55,829 nucleotides of DNA, taken from Rhodobiaceae bacterium (lineage in GTDB: Bacteria > Pseudomonadota > Alphaproteobacteria > RS24). Positions 42,095 through 50,759 of the stretch are shown piece by piece. The position numbers and the translations under genes are program-made. The number at the start of each line of letters is the position of its first letter. The first letter of the stretch is position 1. The notes under the pieces were generated by a model. That model made no database searches, was not told where the DNA came from, and saw nothing but the letters and a program-made list of their open reading frames with translations. The DNA lies in assembly GCA_024639515.1 (NCBI GenBank), contig JAHEIG010000009.1:1-55829 (forward strand). Reading direction: 5' to 3'.

Positions 42095-42874
42095 ATGGAT
42101 TTGGGACTGAAAGGGAAGAAGGCCATTATTTGCGCTTCATCACGCGGACTTGGCTTTGCGTGCGCCACGGCTTTGGCGCGAGAAGGGTCGGATGTAATCA
42201 TTAACGGGCGCGATGTCGAGGCTCTAAAAGCGGCAGAAGCGGAGATCGCAGAGCTGCAAGGCGGCAGTGTCACCTCCGTCATTGGTGACCTCAATACACA
42301 AACTGGCCGTGATGCAATTTTGCAGGCTTGCGAGGCGCCTGATATTCTTGTCACTAATAATAATGGCCCATCGCCCGGCACTTATGACCAATGGGATGAA
42401 GCCATGTGGCAGGAGGCTTTCGCCGCCAATATGATTGCCCCCGCACTGCTCATTCGCGCCGTCATTGACGGCATGCGTGCCCGCAAATTTGGCCGTATTG
42501 TCAATATCACTTCGGCCATGGTCAAATCCCCGCATCCCAATATGGGGCTTTCCACATCCGCCCGCTCGGCACTGACGGCGTTTTCCAAAGGGCTGTCGAA
42601 GGAAGTCGCGAAGGATAATGTAACGATAAACAATATGCTGCCCGAACGTTTCGACACGCAGCGTCAGCATCAAATGGCCGAACTGGCTATGGCATTAAAA
42701 AATATAACTTACGAAGAGGCGCGCGCTGAAATGGAAGCGACCATCGCAGCCGGTCGCCTTGGCCGACCGGATGAGTTTGGTGACGCATGTGCTTTTCTAT
42801 GCAGTGAACAGGCCGGTTTTATTTCCGGCCAGAATTTACAATTGGATGGCGGCTCTTATGTCGGCCTGATTTAG
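42095..42874 (+). CDS. SDR-family oxidoreductase
   Basis: KKAIICASSRGLGFACATALAREGSDVIINGR; VNITSAMVKSPHPNMGLSTSARSALTAFSKGLSKE; ISGQNLQLDGG. Confidence 0.9.
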   Translation: MDLGLKGKKAIICASSRGLGFACATALAREGSDVIINGRDVEALKAAEAEIAELQGGSVTSVIGDLNTQTGRDAILQACEAPDILVTNNNGPSPGTYDQWDEAMWQEAFAANMIAPALLIRAVIDGMRARKFGRIVNITSAMVKSPHPNMGLSTSARSALTAFSKGLSKEVAKDNVTINNMLPERFDTQRQHQMAELAMALKNITYEEARAEMEATIAAGRLGRPDEFGDACAFLCSEQAGFISGQNLQLDGGSYVGLI

Positions 42875-42884
42875 CGAGGAGAAA

Positions 42885-43301
42885 ATGTATACGAATTTGA
42901 TTGCCCATATATTGGTCAGCGTGGTGGCCGTAATGATTATGATTGGCCCGATGGTAGCTGATTTCAACCGAACGCATGCGACCAATCCGCTGTGGACGCC
43001 GCATGCACGCTTTCACGTTGTTTGGCAGGTTTTGACCAATTCGACTTTGGCTTTACTCACGCTTTACTTCATTTGGGGCTCAGGCCATCTCATGCTCGGC
43101 GCGCTGATGAATTACATCTGGATTGCCACTTTTTTTGCGACACTCGCCGCCATGCCGATGTTTGAGGGCGCGCTGGCCGATGAAAACGGCATTAAGCCAT
43201 TTATCTGGAAGTTCGGCGATAAGATGGTGAAAGTCGATACCAACCTTTTCGGCGCTTGCATGATGACTGTATTGAATACAGCTGCATTGGTCATCAGTTA
43301 G
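42885..43301 (+). CDS. Small membrane protein, DUF6640-like
   Basis: Four hydrophobic segments, FNRTHATNPLWTPHARFHVVWQV. Confidence 0.6.
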   Translation: MYTNLIAHILVSVVAVMIMIGPMVADFNRTHATNPLWTPHARFHVVWQVLTNSTLALLTLYFIWGSGHLMLGALMNYIWIATFFATLAAMPMFEGALADENGIKPFIWKFGDKMVKVDTNLFGACMMTVLNTAALVIS

Positions 43302-43306
43302 AGGCA

Positions 43307-44359
43307 ATGAAAATGGTTCTGCAAATTATCGGCCTTGCTTTCGGTGCTCTCATAATTGTTTTTGTGGCGCGCAGCTTTTACGTTTCACAACCGCTTTTTA
43401 AGGAGAAAATAAGGCAAGCCCCCGACAGTGCTTTTTCCTTGGCTCCGGTTGAGCAAGCGCTGAGTTTTGCGCGAACGAAAAACGGCAAGAGCCTGCTGGT
43501 GGTGGCAATGAATCGCGAAGGCGTGCGCGCCATTGACCTTGCCGCAGCAACAGCGTCTCAAGGCAGCGAGCCGTTGGATTTTTTACGCTCTTTGGGCGAT
43601 GAAAAATTGCGCGCGGTGATGAACAGCGACGCGACGATTTACAATTGGCGGGATCTGGATGTGCCGTTTGATTCGCAAAGCGGCATTATTGCGGCGGGGG
43701 TTAATTTTAAGGCCCATGCGGAAGAGACCGGCCTCGAAGACGGGCCGTTTCTGTTCCCGAAACTGTCAACGCCGAGCGCTTGGCAGGCGCCGGTCAAAAA
43801 ACGCACAAGGCTCGATTATGAGGTCGAGCTCTGCGCTGTAGCCATTGAGGATATTGCGCTCGGCAAAAGCGGGCGCTTCGCTTTTGTGCTGTGTAATGAT
43901 TTGACCGACAGATGGGCGCTGTTGCGTCATATTAATCTTAAAAAGCCAATGGGGCGCACCGGTTTTCCTGAGGGCAAGGGCGGCGATGGCATGCTGCCAG
44001 TCGGTGCCATTCTCATCGTGCCGCGCAAACCGGATTTTTACCAACAGATTGAATTGGGGCTGGCGGTCAATAATCGACTGCGCCAGCGCGACAGTGCCGG
44101 CATGATGATTTGGGATGCGCCATCAATCGGGCAAAAAGCTCTAGCGCTTTGCGATAAAGATTTTTATCTGCATGGCGAGGTTATTAGGCTGGCAGAATGT
44201 GGCGATTTAAAAAAAGGCACAGCCATATTGCTTGGCACACCAGAGGGCGTGGCCTTTCAAATGCCTAACATATGGATGCCGTGGGCTTACTTGCGCCAAG
44301 GTGATGCGGTAATGGCTTTCGCCTCGCATTTGGGTGTTTTGGAAACCCAAGTAGAATAA
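43307..44359 (+). CDS. Fumarylacetoacetate hydrolase-family protein with N-terminal membrane anchor
   Basis: TM MVLQIIGLAFGALIIVFVARSFYV; AAGVNFKAHAEETG, TRLDYEVELCAVAI, ILLGTPEGVAFQ. Confidence 0.82.
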   Translation: MKMVLQIIGLAFGALIIVFVARSFYVSQPLFKEKIRQAPDSAFSLAPVEQALSFARTKNGKSLLVVAMNREGVRAIDLAAATASQGSEPLDFLRSLGDEKLRAVMNSDATIYNWRDLDVPFDSQSGIIAAGVNFKAHAEETGLEDGPFLFPKLSTPSAWQAPVKKRTRLDYEVELCAVAIEDIALGKSGRFAFVLCNDLTDRWALLRHINLKKPMGRTGFPEGKGGDGMLPVGAILIVPRKPDFYQQIELGLAVNNRLRQRDSAGMMIWDAPSIGQKALALCDKDFYLHGEVIRLAECGDLKKGTAILLGTPEGVAFQMPNIWMPWAYLRQGDAVMAFASHLGVLETQVE

Positions 44360-44388
44360 TGAAACTTGCGCGCTGGGAGATATACCAC

Positions 44389-44689
44389 TAACCCCCAATT
44401 ACCCATGTTTCACGGCCCGTGTGACCCGGAACTCGGGTCTTTGCTTGGTAGACCATATGGATGACCACAAATAGGATTTGCACGAGCCCCCAAAAGTGCT
44501 AACCTATTGATATTATTGAAGGTCAGGGCTTGCTAGGAGCCTAGGAAAGGCATCGAACCCATCTCCTGGGCACCATTTTCAAGTTTCAAGCGCCGTGTTT
44601 CACGGGACAAGCCATTGATCTTCAGACATATTTGTTTGAGGAGCTGAGATTATGGTTTCATGGTAGACCAGATGGTAGACCAAAATGCG
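44389..44689 (-). repeat. att-like unit B: full attP-like site, inverted relative to A
   Basis: 44389-44591 is identical to reverse complement of 35117-35319; then leader and int 5' remnant atggtagaccagatggtagaccaaaatgcga. Confidence 0.9.
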
Positions 44690-44690
44690 A

Positions 44691-44963
44691 TTATGAGATC
44701 AAAAAAACCAAAATGCATGAGATGGCTATGAGCCATAGCAGAAAGCCATATCGCAAAAAGGCCGGGGCAAGCTTCAATTCCATAAACTGATAGCCGATAA
44801 CCCAAATTTTGACACCGGCCGTTAGCAAAATTGCCGTGGTGGTGGCGTCGGCCATTTTCTGCTCACCCTCGGCGAGCCACCAGGCCAAGATGGTTACCGC
44901 AACCAGCAGAAACCATGCCCATGTCATCAAACTTAATCCAATAATTTGTTTTGAATCGTTCAT
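44691..44963 (-). CDS. Cytochrome c oxidase subunit IV-like/NorF-like small membrane protein
   Basis: MNDSKQIIGLSLMTWAWFLLVAVTILAWWLAEGEQKMADATTTAILLTAGVKIWVIGYQFMEL. Confidence 0.65.
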   Translation of the reverse strand: MNDSKQIIGLSLMTWAWFLLVAVTILAWWLAEGEQKMADATTTAILLTAGVKIWVIGYQFMELKLAPAFLRYGFLLWLIAISCILVFLIS

Positions 44964-44968
44964 AAAAC

Positions 44969-45538
44969 TCACACCAGATAGAACAGGGCAAACAGCATGA
45001 TCCACAGCAAATCGACCAAGTGCCAAAAAATGGCCCCACTTTCCAGCCCGCGTTGTGTTTCCGGGGTGAACGGGGCTTGCGATTTCTTGAACAGAAAGCT
45101 GAGTATGACAACGCCGACAAACACATGAATTGCGTGAATGGCCGTGAACACGAAGTAATACATGAAAAAATCATTGGTCATCGGGGTCATCCCGTCAGAG
45201 ACCTTGGCATTCCACTCAAAGACTTTGTTTATGAGAAATATAACACCGGACAAAATCGCCAGCCGGAACCAAATGCGATTATCTCGGCCATCGTCTAATC
45301 GAAAACGTTCAACACCGATCGCCACGAAAAAAGAGCCGGTGAGCAGAAGCAGTGTATTAGCAAGGCCGAACCTCAAATCAAGCGTGCCGCGCGCGCTTGA
45401 AAACACGCCTCCCTGTTCCTGATTGCCAATGGCAATCAGAATGAAAAACAGGGAAAAGACCAGCAAGTCCCCTGTTACAAAGGCCCAGATACCGGGTTCC
45501 CCCGGTATCCGGCTTTGCGCTTGGCTTTTCTCATTCAC
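44969..45538 (-). CDS. Heme-copper oxidase subunit III-like (NorE-like) protein
   Basis: PGEPGIWAFVTGDLLVFSLFFILIA ... FVFTAIHAIHVFVGVVIL ... GAIFWHLVDLLWIMLFALFYL. Confidence 0.82.
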   Translation of the reverse strand: MNEKSQAQSRIPGEPGIWAFVTGDLLVFSLFFILIAIGNQEQGGVFSSARGTLDLRFGLANTLLLLTGSFFVAIGVERFRLDDGRDNRIWFRLAILSGVIFLINKVFEWNAKVSDGMTPMTNDFFMYYFVFTAIHAIHVFVGVVILSFLFKKSQAPFTPETQRGLESGAIFWHLVDLLWIMLFALFYLV

Positions 45539-45561
45539 AGGATAAACAGCCTTTATAAGCT

Positions 45562-46290
45562 CTAGCTATTTTCGTCATTGGCGATCTTGATCATCACCCA
45601 GGACATAATGGCTATCCAAGCAAAGAATGCGATGAAGGGCAGATACATGGCAACAATGCCGTGCCAGGAAAACGGCCCGTCTTTGAAAAATATGACCATT
45701 TGGCCCGGCGCGAAGAGCAAAGCCGCCCATAAGTTTACATAAGCCACCCAGCGCGGAAATGGTTCTCTTCCCGGCTCGGAGAAAAAGATAGGCAGGGCTA
45801 TTAACACGCACCAGCCGCCAAATAAGGGCACAGAGAAAACTGCCAAAAAGTAGGCAAAATCAGCCCACATGAGCAATATAGATGGTGCGTAGGTATCCGG
45901 TCGGAAAACCATCAGCGACCAAGCAAAGGCCACCAGCAAAGCGATGGTGGTGCCACCTGCTGTAAATACGAGTTGCACGTACGAAAACACCGGGCTTGTT
46001 TCGAAGCGCCGGGTTTGCGCTGCAATACCTGCGCCGAATGTGCCGAAAAGGGCAAAAGAGGCGATCATGAAAATCGAGCCTACCCGCATATTGAGCAGGT
46101 TTTCATTGACCTTTGCGACGACCTCAGAAGGTGTGTCACTGGCATTCAGGAGCGGCGGCAACATGCCCCCTAACCAAACGCCGCCTATAATAAATAGGAT
46201 AATTGCCGCATATCCGGTGTAGCCGCAAAATGCCAAGGATTTCCTCGACAGGCTATCTTGCGCCAATATGTTGCTCGTTATTTCACTCAT
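45562..46290 (-). CDS. Polytopic membrane protein of unknown function (242 aa)
   Basis: Multiple TM segments; transcribed with the oxidase-like genes. Confidence 0.6.
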   Translation of the reverse strand: MSEITSNILAQDSLSRKSLAFCGYTGYAAIILFIIGGVWLGGMLPPLLNASDTPSEVVAKVNENLLNMRVGSIFMIASFALFGTFGAGIAAQTRRFETSPVFSYVQLVFTAGGTTIALLVAFAWSLMVFRPDTYAPSILLMWADFAYFLAVFSVPLFGGWCVLIALPIFFSEPGREPFPRWVAYVNLWAALLFAPGQMVIFFKDGPFSWHGIVAMYLPFIAFFAWIAIMSWVMIKIANDENS

Positions 46291-46321
46291 TTTTTTCTCC
46301 CCTAGTAAGAATGGTGATTTT

Positions 46322-47650
46322 CTAAAATTCCTCCGCCCGATATCGGAGCAAATTCATTGCCGCTCTCTCGCCACTATTTACAGCGGCCTCTACTCCGGCT
46401 TGGGAGAAATAATCTCCCGCCAGTTTTATGCCTTCCGGTAATAGAGAATGAACCTTGTCGAGCATTTTGTAGTGACCCGGTTTGGCTATGGTCAGCCCGT
46501 TTTTGTAACGGAACAAATGAACAAAGCTTGGCTTTTGTGCCTGGCCAAAAGCGGCATTTACCTGTTTGACCGATTCCTCTTTTATGTCGTCATCGCTCAT
46601 ATCATTAAGTGCTGGCGTGTTGAAATAGACCCCAACCATTTGCGCCCCCTTCGGGACCGATGCCGGCAAGCGCCGTCCATGCAAAACCATAGCCCCAACA
46701 TTGCGAACGCCACCTTCGCCAACGGGCAACACAATATCTGTTGGATAATCGGGCCATGGGTCCTCGTCATACCCCACGGCAACATGGGCATATTCGGTGT
46801 AATGCGTACTCATGAGCCGATGATAGGCATCCTCCGACACATGCTCTTTCAAAAGGTCGGCAGCAATAAAGGCTTCCGTCGCAATGATAATGCTGTCGAC
46901 CAGAACACTGCCGCCCGTATAAGAAACGCGCCACATTTGACCTTCTCGCGTCAAACCTTCAACCGGGGTCGAGACATGAATCTTGTCGGAAGAAACATTG
47001 TCCAAAAACCATTCATTGATTTGCCCAATGCCACCCTCCGGTGATGACAATGCGATTTTGTGCCCCTGCTTCATCAGTGCCTTGGGAAAGGGAGTTGATA
47101 ATTCGCGTAATGGCACTGCATAAAGAAAATCCATAATCGGGCGCATGACATATTCAAATGCCTTGTCACCCAAGTTTGCACGCGACCAATCTTCCAAATT
47201 TTCATCACCGTCATATCTGGCAAGCTGCGATCCGTCGAACGGGTTGCGCGCGCTCGGCGTAAAAAGCAAGCGCAGTCCGGTCACGATTATGCGGAGTTTG
47301 TCTCGCAGCCTTAGCGTTGGAACCTTTAGAAAGCTAAAAAACGAACCAAGCCGAACCGGGTATCTGGACCTATCATCATCCATAAGCTCAGATGCACCGG
47401 TCCAGGGCACCAATTGTTTTTTTCGTCCCATTTCTCGCAGCAAGGCCATGGTGCGCGGATAGATGCCTCCCATAAGAAACAGAGCTCCAGTTCCCAGATT
47501 GTAACCGTCATCTCGATGGAGCTGTTTTGTACGCCCTCCAACTTTCTCGGCCGCCTCAAACAGGTCAAAATCAATTTTGTTTTTCTGCAAGGTATAGGCA
47601 GCTGCACAACCTGCAGGCCCGCCCCCGATGATTGCCACCTTCATGCTCAA
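46322..47650 (-). CDS. FAD-dependent amine oxidase/protoporphyrinogen oxidase-like oxidoreductase
   Basis: MKVAIIGGGPAGCAAAYTLQKNKIDFDLFEAAEKVGGRTKQ; C-terminal KLAGDYFSQAGVEAAVNSGERAAMNLL. Confidence 0.85.
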   Translation of the reverse strand: MSMKVAIIGGGPAGCAAAYTLQKNKIDFDLFEAAEKVGGRTKQLHRDDGYNLGTGALFLMGGIYPRTMALLREMGRKKQLVPWTGASELMDDDRSRYPVRLGSFFSFLKVPTLRLRDKLRIIVTGLRLLFTPSARNPFDGSQLARYDGDENLEDWSRANLGDKAFEYVMRPIMDFLYAVPLRELSTPFPKALMKQGHKIALSSPEGGIGQINEWFLDNVSSDKIHVSTPVEGLTREGQMWRVSYTGGSVLVDSIIIATEAFIAADLLKEHVSEDAYHRLMSTHYTEYAHVAVGYDEDPWPDYPTDIVLPVGEGGVRNVGAMVLHGRRLPASVPKGAQMVGVYFNTPALNDMSDDDIKEESVKQVNAAFGQAQKPSFVHLFRYKNGLTIAKPGHYKMLDKVHSLLPEGIKLAGDYFSQAGVEAAVNSGERAAMNLLRYRAEEF

Positions 47651-48291
47651 ATTCCGTTCTTAGAAATTGCTTTTGTTTGCAAGGCTCCTGCAACGAGTTG
47701 ATGGAGAAAAACCTCAATATCTATAGCTGCCGGAGTGGTAAGCTTCATTTGCGCCGCCATTTGTCCACCGCCGATGATGATATACGCGGCAATTTCTGGA
47801 TCTAAATCTGGCGATAGTTCTCCGCTTTTTTGGCCAACGCTAATGATTTCACAAAACAAATTTGCAACTCTGCTTTGCAAGTCTTCGTAAAGCGTCCAAG
47901 TGGCATTCTCGAAAGCTGTGCTCCAATCCAGCCAAATTTTCATGATTGCAGAATCTAGCTCGACGGTGTTTGAAAATGCTCGCGCCACATTCAATATTTT
48001 ATCAAAAGCAAGTTCATCCTCAGCGGCGGCGTTCCAAACAATTTCCGTTATACGGGTATCGACCAGTTCGAGTACCGCCTCCGTCAGGCTCTCTCGTGTA
48101 TCGAAATATGCATAAACGGTTGGAACGGAAACACCGGCCTTGAGAGCAACGTGTGAGCGACGTGCGCCTTCAATGCCGTGATTTACATATATTTCTATTG
48201 CACAGTCGATGAGTTGTTCACGTCTTTTTTCTGGCGAAAGTTTCGGAGCTCTCTTGGGTCGATTGGTAATTTTCAGGTTTTGCTGGCTCAC
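47647..48291 (-). CDS. TetR-family transcriptional regulator
   Basis: SPEKRREQLIDCAIEIYVNHGIEGARRSHVALKAGVSVPTVYAYFDTRESL. Confidence 0.88.
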   Translation of the reverse strand: MSQQNLKITNRPKRAPKLSPEKRREQLIDCAIEIYVNHGIEGARRSHVALKAGVSVPTVYAYFDTRESLTEAVLELVDTRITEIVWNAAAEDELAFDKILNVARAFSNTVELDSAIMKIWLDWSTAFENATWTLYEDLQSRVANLFCEIISVGQKSGELSPDLDPEIAAYIIIGGGQMAAQMKLTTPAAIDIEVFLHQLVAGALQTKAISKNGI

Positions 48292-48391
48292 AATAACTTC
48301 CTTGATTGAGTTGCATTATACTGATACTAATATCACTGAAGAAAGTTCATCACAACCGGAATTTTCGCCAAAATAAACGATTGGAGGGAGG

Positions 48392-49435
48392 ATGCTCGAG
48401 GTTCTAGATTCTGAAAAGCAGTCACGTTGGTGGGTTGAGGAAAAAATAAAATCTTACGACCCGGAAACTGAGTATTCAGAAATTGTGTCGCTTATGGCGC
48501 AGTATCAGTTGGATGAGTTTACGCTCAATTTTTTGGTTACCATTCTGACAAGCTATACTCTTAAGCCGTCGCATATGGCTGAGACCCTTTCCATAACAAA
48601 CAAAGGATTGCGTCGGCCCAATCAACGTATGCAGGACACTTTGGATTTTTTCTGGATTTGGCACGTGTTTGGCCCTGACGCAGAGGAGACCAAAAAATCT
48701 CTTTCGAGATTGAACAGATTGCACGCAGGGGTCGCCCGCATGTTGCCAGGACATTTTGAGAATGGTGACGATTTCATATATGTGCTTGGTCGGCTATTTG
48801 TGCTGCAAGATCGATTGCTCAAGAACCTGAACATAGTTGGCATGAATCCCCATATAAAGGCGGCGCTGTTCAATTTCGCCAGAGCATTGTCCAAACATTT
48901 TCTAACTGAAGGCGACAAGCCGGTTGAGGGATTTCCGGACACTCCGGAAGCGCTTGAGGCATTTGTTGATGACTGGGAAAGCAAAAATCACGGCTTTTCG
49001 CCGGTGAGTCGCGACATCGTGAACTCTTTTGTTCACGCTTTTGGAGACAGATGGTTTTCGCACCCATTCAAGCCAATCGGAAGGTGGGTTTGCATCGAGG
49101 CACTTGAGGACAGTTTTTTAGAGCATGTTCGCATTAAGCCCCTAAAGGGTATTCGTAAATGGTTGGCGCGCGGCGCTCTCAAAAGTCTGTTTTTCTATAA
49201 AACAAGAATTGCTGCAGATAGAAAAACATCGGCCTATGACGAGCGGGTATTATTGAGCAAAAAAGAATGTGCGGAGATGGATGAGCGCGCCGTTAGGCGC
49301 GTGAGCGAGTTTGGCTGGACAAAGGGAGGAAAGGATTCCGTGGGCCTAGGAGATGGACCGAGCTTGGCTGGAAAATGCCCTGTCATGAGCCATACCCAAA
49401 CATCAAGCGAGGTCAAACGCCCAGTTTCCAACTAA
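48392..49435 (+). CDS. Possible MpaB/DUF2236-like oxygenase (tentative)
   Basis: LNRLHAGVARMLPGHFENGDDFIYVLGRLFVLQDRLL ... IGRWVCIEALEDSFLEHV; divergent from TetR; family assignment by resemblance only. Confidence 0.4.
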   Translation: MLEVLDSEKQSRWWVEEKIKSYDPETEYSEIVSLMAQYQLDEFTLNFLVTILTSYTLKPSHMAETLSITNKGLRRPNQRMQDTLDFFWIWHVFGPDAEETKKSLSRLNRLHAGVARMLPGHFENGDDFIYVLGRLFVLQDRLLKNLNIVGMNPHIKAALFNFARALSKHFLTEGDKPVEGFPDTPEALEAFVDDWESKNHGFSPVSRDIVNSFVHAFGDRWFSHPFKPIGRWVCIEALEDSFLEHVRIKPLKGIRKWLARGALKSLFFYKTRIAADRKTSAYDERVLLSKKECAEMDERAVRRVSEFGWTKGGKDSVGLGDGPSLAGKCPVMSHTQTSSEVKRPVSN

Positions 49436-49502
49436 TATGGGCCGGCAATGCCGATGACCGCGACTGAATAGCTATAAGAAGGCTTGCTAGGGGCCTGGGG
49501 TC

Positions 49503-49583
49503 GGCATCGAACCCATCTCCTGGGCACCATTTTCAAGTTTCAAGCGCCGTGTTTCACGGGACAAGCCATTGATCTTCAAGCAT
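49503..49583 (-). repeat. att-like unit C: core plus int-side leader only, inverted relative to D
   Basis: ggcatcgaacccatctcctgggcaccattttcaagtttcaagcgccgtgtttcacgggacaagccattgatcttca shared with unit B; abuts the integrase 3' end. Confidence 0.85.
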
Positions 49584-49601
49584 CTCGGAACTTGGGGCTT
49601 C

Positions 49602-50759
49602 CTAAATTATAATTTTCTGAAGCCACTTTTGCTTCATGGCAAGGTCATACCCATCGCCATATGAGTGGCCTATGCCGGAAGTGCTCCAACCACCTATGGC
49701 ATCAGAAATGTCTGACGGACACTCAACCGCTCTTAAACGATCACGCAGAGCATGCCGGAATGAATGAACCACGCAACCTTCAGGAACTCTGGGCTTCAGC
49801 CATTTGTTAAGCGCAGCGCTTGCTGAGTTGGCATTGCATTTAGACGCACTGGTGTAATTCGGGAAGGCAAATCGCCCCTCAATCTGTACGATCCGTTCCG
49901 CAGCCCAATAGCTGTATCCGATAAGTGGCACGAGCCTTTCGCTTGATGTGGTCTTAAGCTTGCGCCATGGGTGCTCATGAATGATCAAGTGGGGTATTTC
50001 AGTATCAAGAACGATATCCTCTTTTATCAAACCCAGTGCTTCTGAGAGGCGGAGACCCGTATCGCTGATTAGAGCAAGTAGATGGCGGTTTGGATCGTCC
50101 ATCGCTTCACATTCCGCCTGCAATATTTTGATTGTTTTTACCGGCATGGTTGGCCGGGTTTTTGCCCTGTCATCGGCAGGAATGAATATTTTTGCGAATG
50201 GATTGGTGTTTGGCAGTCCGTGTTCTTGGATGGCCAAGGAGACAATAGATCGTATTGAAGCGAAACACCTCTTTACCGAAGAAGAGGCAAGGCCTCTTTG
50301 AATCAAATGATCCCGGAAACTTGCCCCATCGGCAGAAGTCAGCTCACTGATAGAGACATCGCCGCTCAAAACCATCAATTGCTCAATGTTACGCCGCGCA
50401 GTCCGCTCAAACGTTTCCCCCTTCCCTTTGCCCTTAAGACGCAGGTAGAGGTCGAGAGCTTCGGATAATGTAATCGATGCGGCCGGTTGAGCTGGGCTCT
50501 CCAGCGTCATCGAATGTTGTGAAATTATCTCTTCGAGCTTCATACCGTTCCAGAAGCTCTCCAGCTTTTCTGACAAAACAATTGCCGAAGCGATAGCCTT
50601 GCGGCGCGACTTCGTTTTAAGCGACACGACAATTCGCTCTTTGCCCAGTCGCTTTTGAAGTTCCTTCGGAATACGCCGCGTATAGTAGTAATGCACACCC
50701 CGACGCCTGGTTAGGTATGTCGCATTTTGGTCTACCATATGGTCTACCATAGAAACCAT
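49602..50759 (-). CDS. Tyrosine-type site-specific integrase
   Basis: DUF6538-like N-terminus YLTRRRGVHYYYTRRIPKELQKRLG; catalytic region DTGLRLSEALGL ... HSFRHALRDRLR ... SYGDGY; adjacent to tRNA-Leu. Confidence 0.92.
   Translation of the reverse strand: MVSMVDHMVDQNATYLTRRRGVHYYYTRRIPKELQKRLGKERIVVSLKTKSRRKAIASAIVLSEKLESFWNGMKLEEIISQHSMTLESPAQPAASITLSEALDLYLRLKGKGKGETFERTARRNIEQLMVLSGDVSISELTSADGASFRDHLIQRGLASSSVKRCFASIRSIVSLAIQEHGLPNTNPFAKIFIPADDRAKTRPTMPVKTIKILQAECEAMDDPNRHLLALISDTGLRLSEALGLIKEDIVLDTEIPHLIIHEHPWRKLKTTSSERLVPLIGYSYWAAERIVQIEGRFAFPNYTSASKCNANSASAALNKWLKPRVPEGCVVHSFRHALRDRLRAVECPSDISDAIGGWSTSGIGHSYGDGYDLAMKQKWLQKIII

Noticed and set aside
35319-44389. Composite transposon bounded by A and B
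   Set aside because: No transposase inside and no evident target-site duplication; the repeats contain the tRNA core and integrase leader, so an integrase attachment-site origin fits better.
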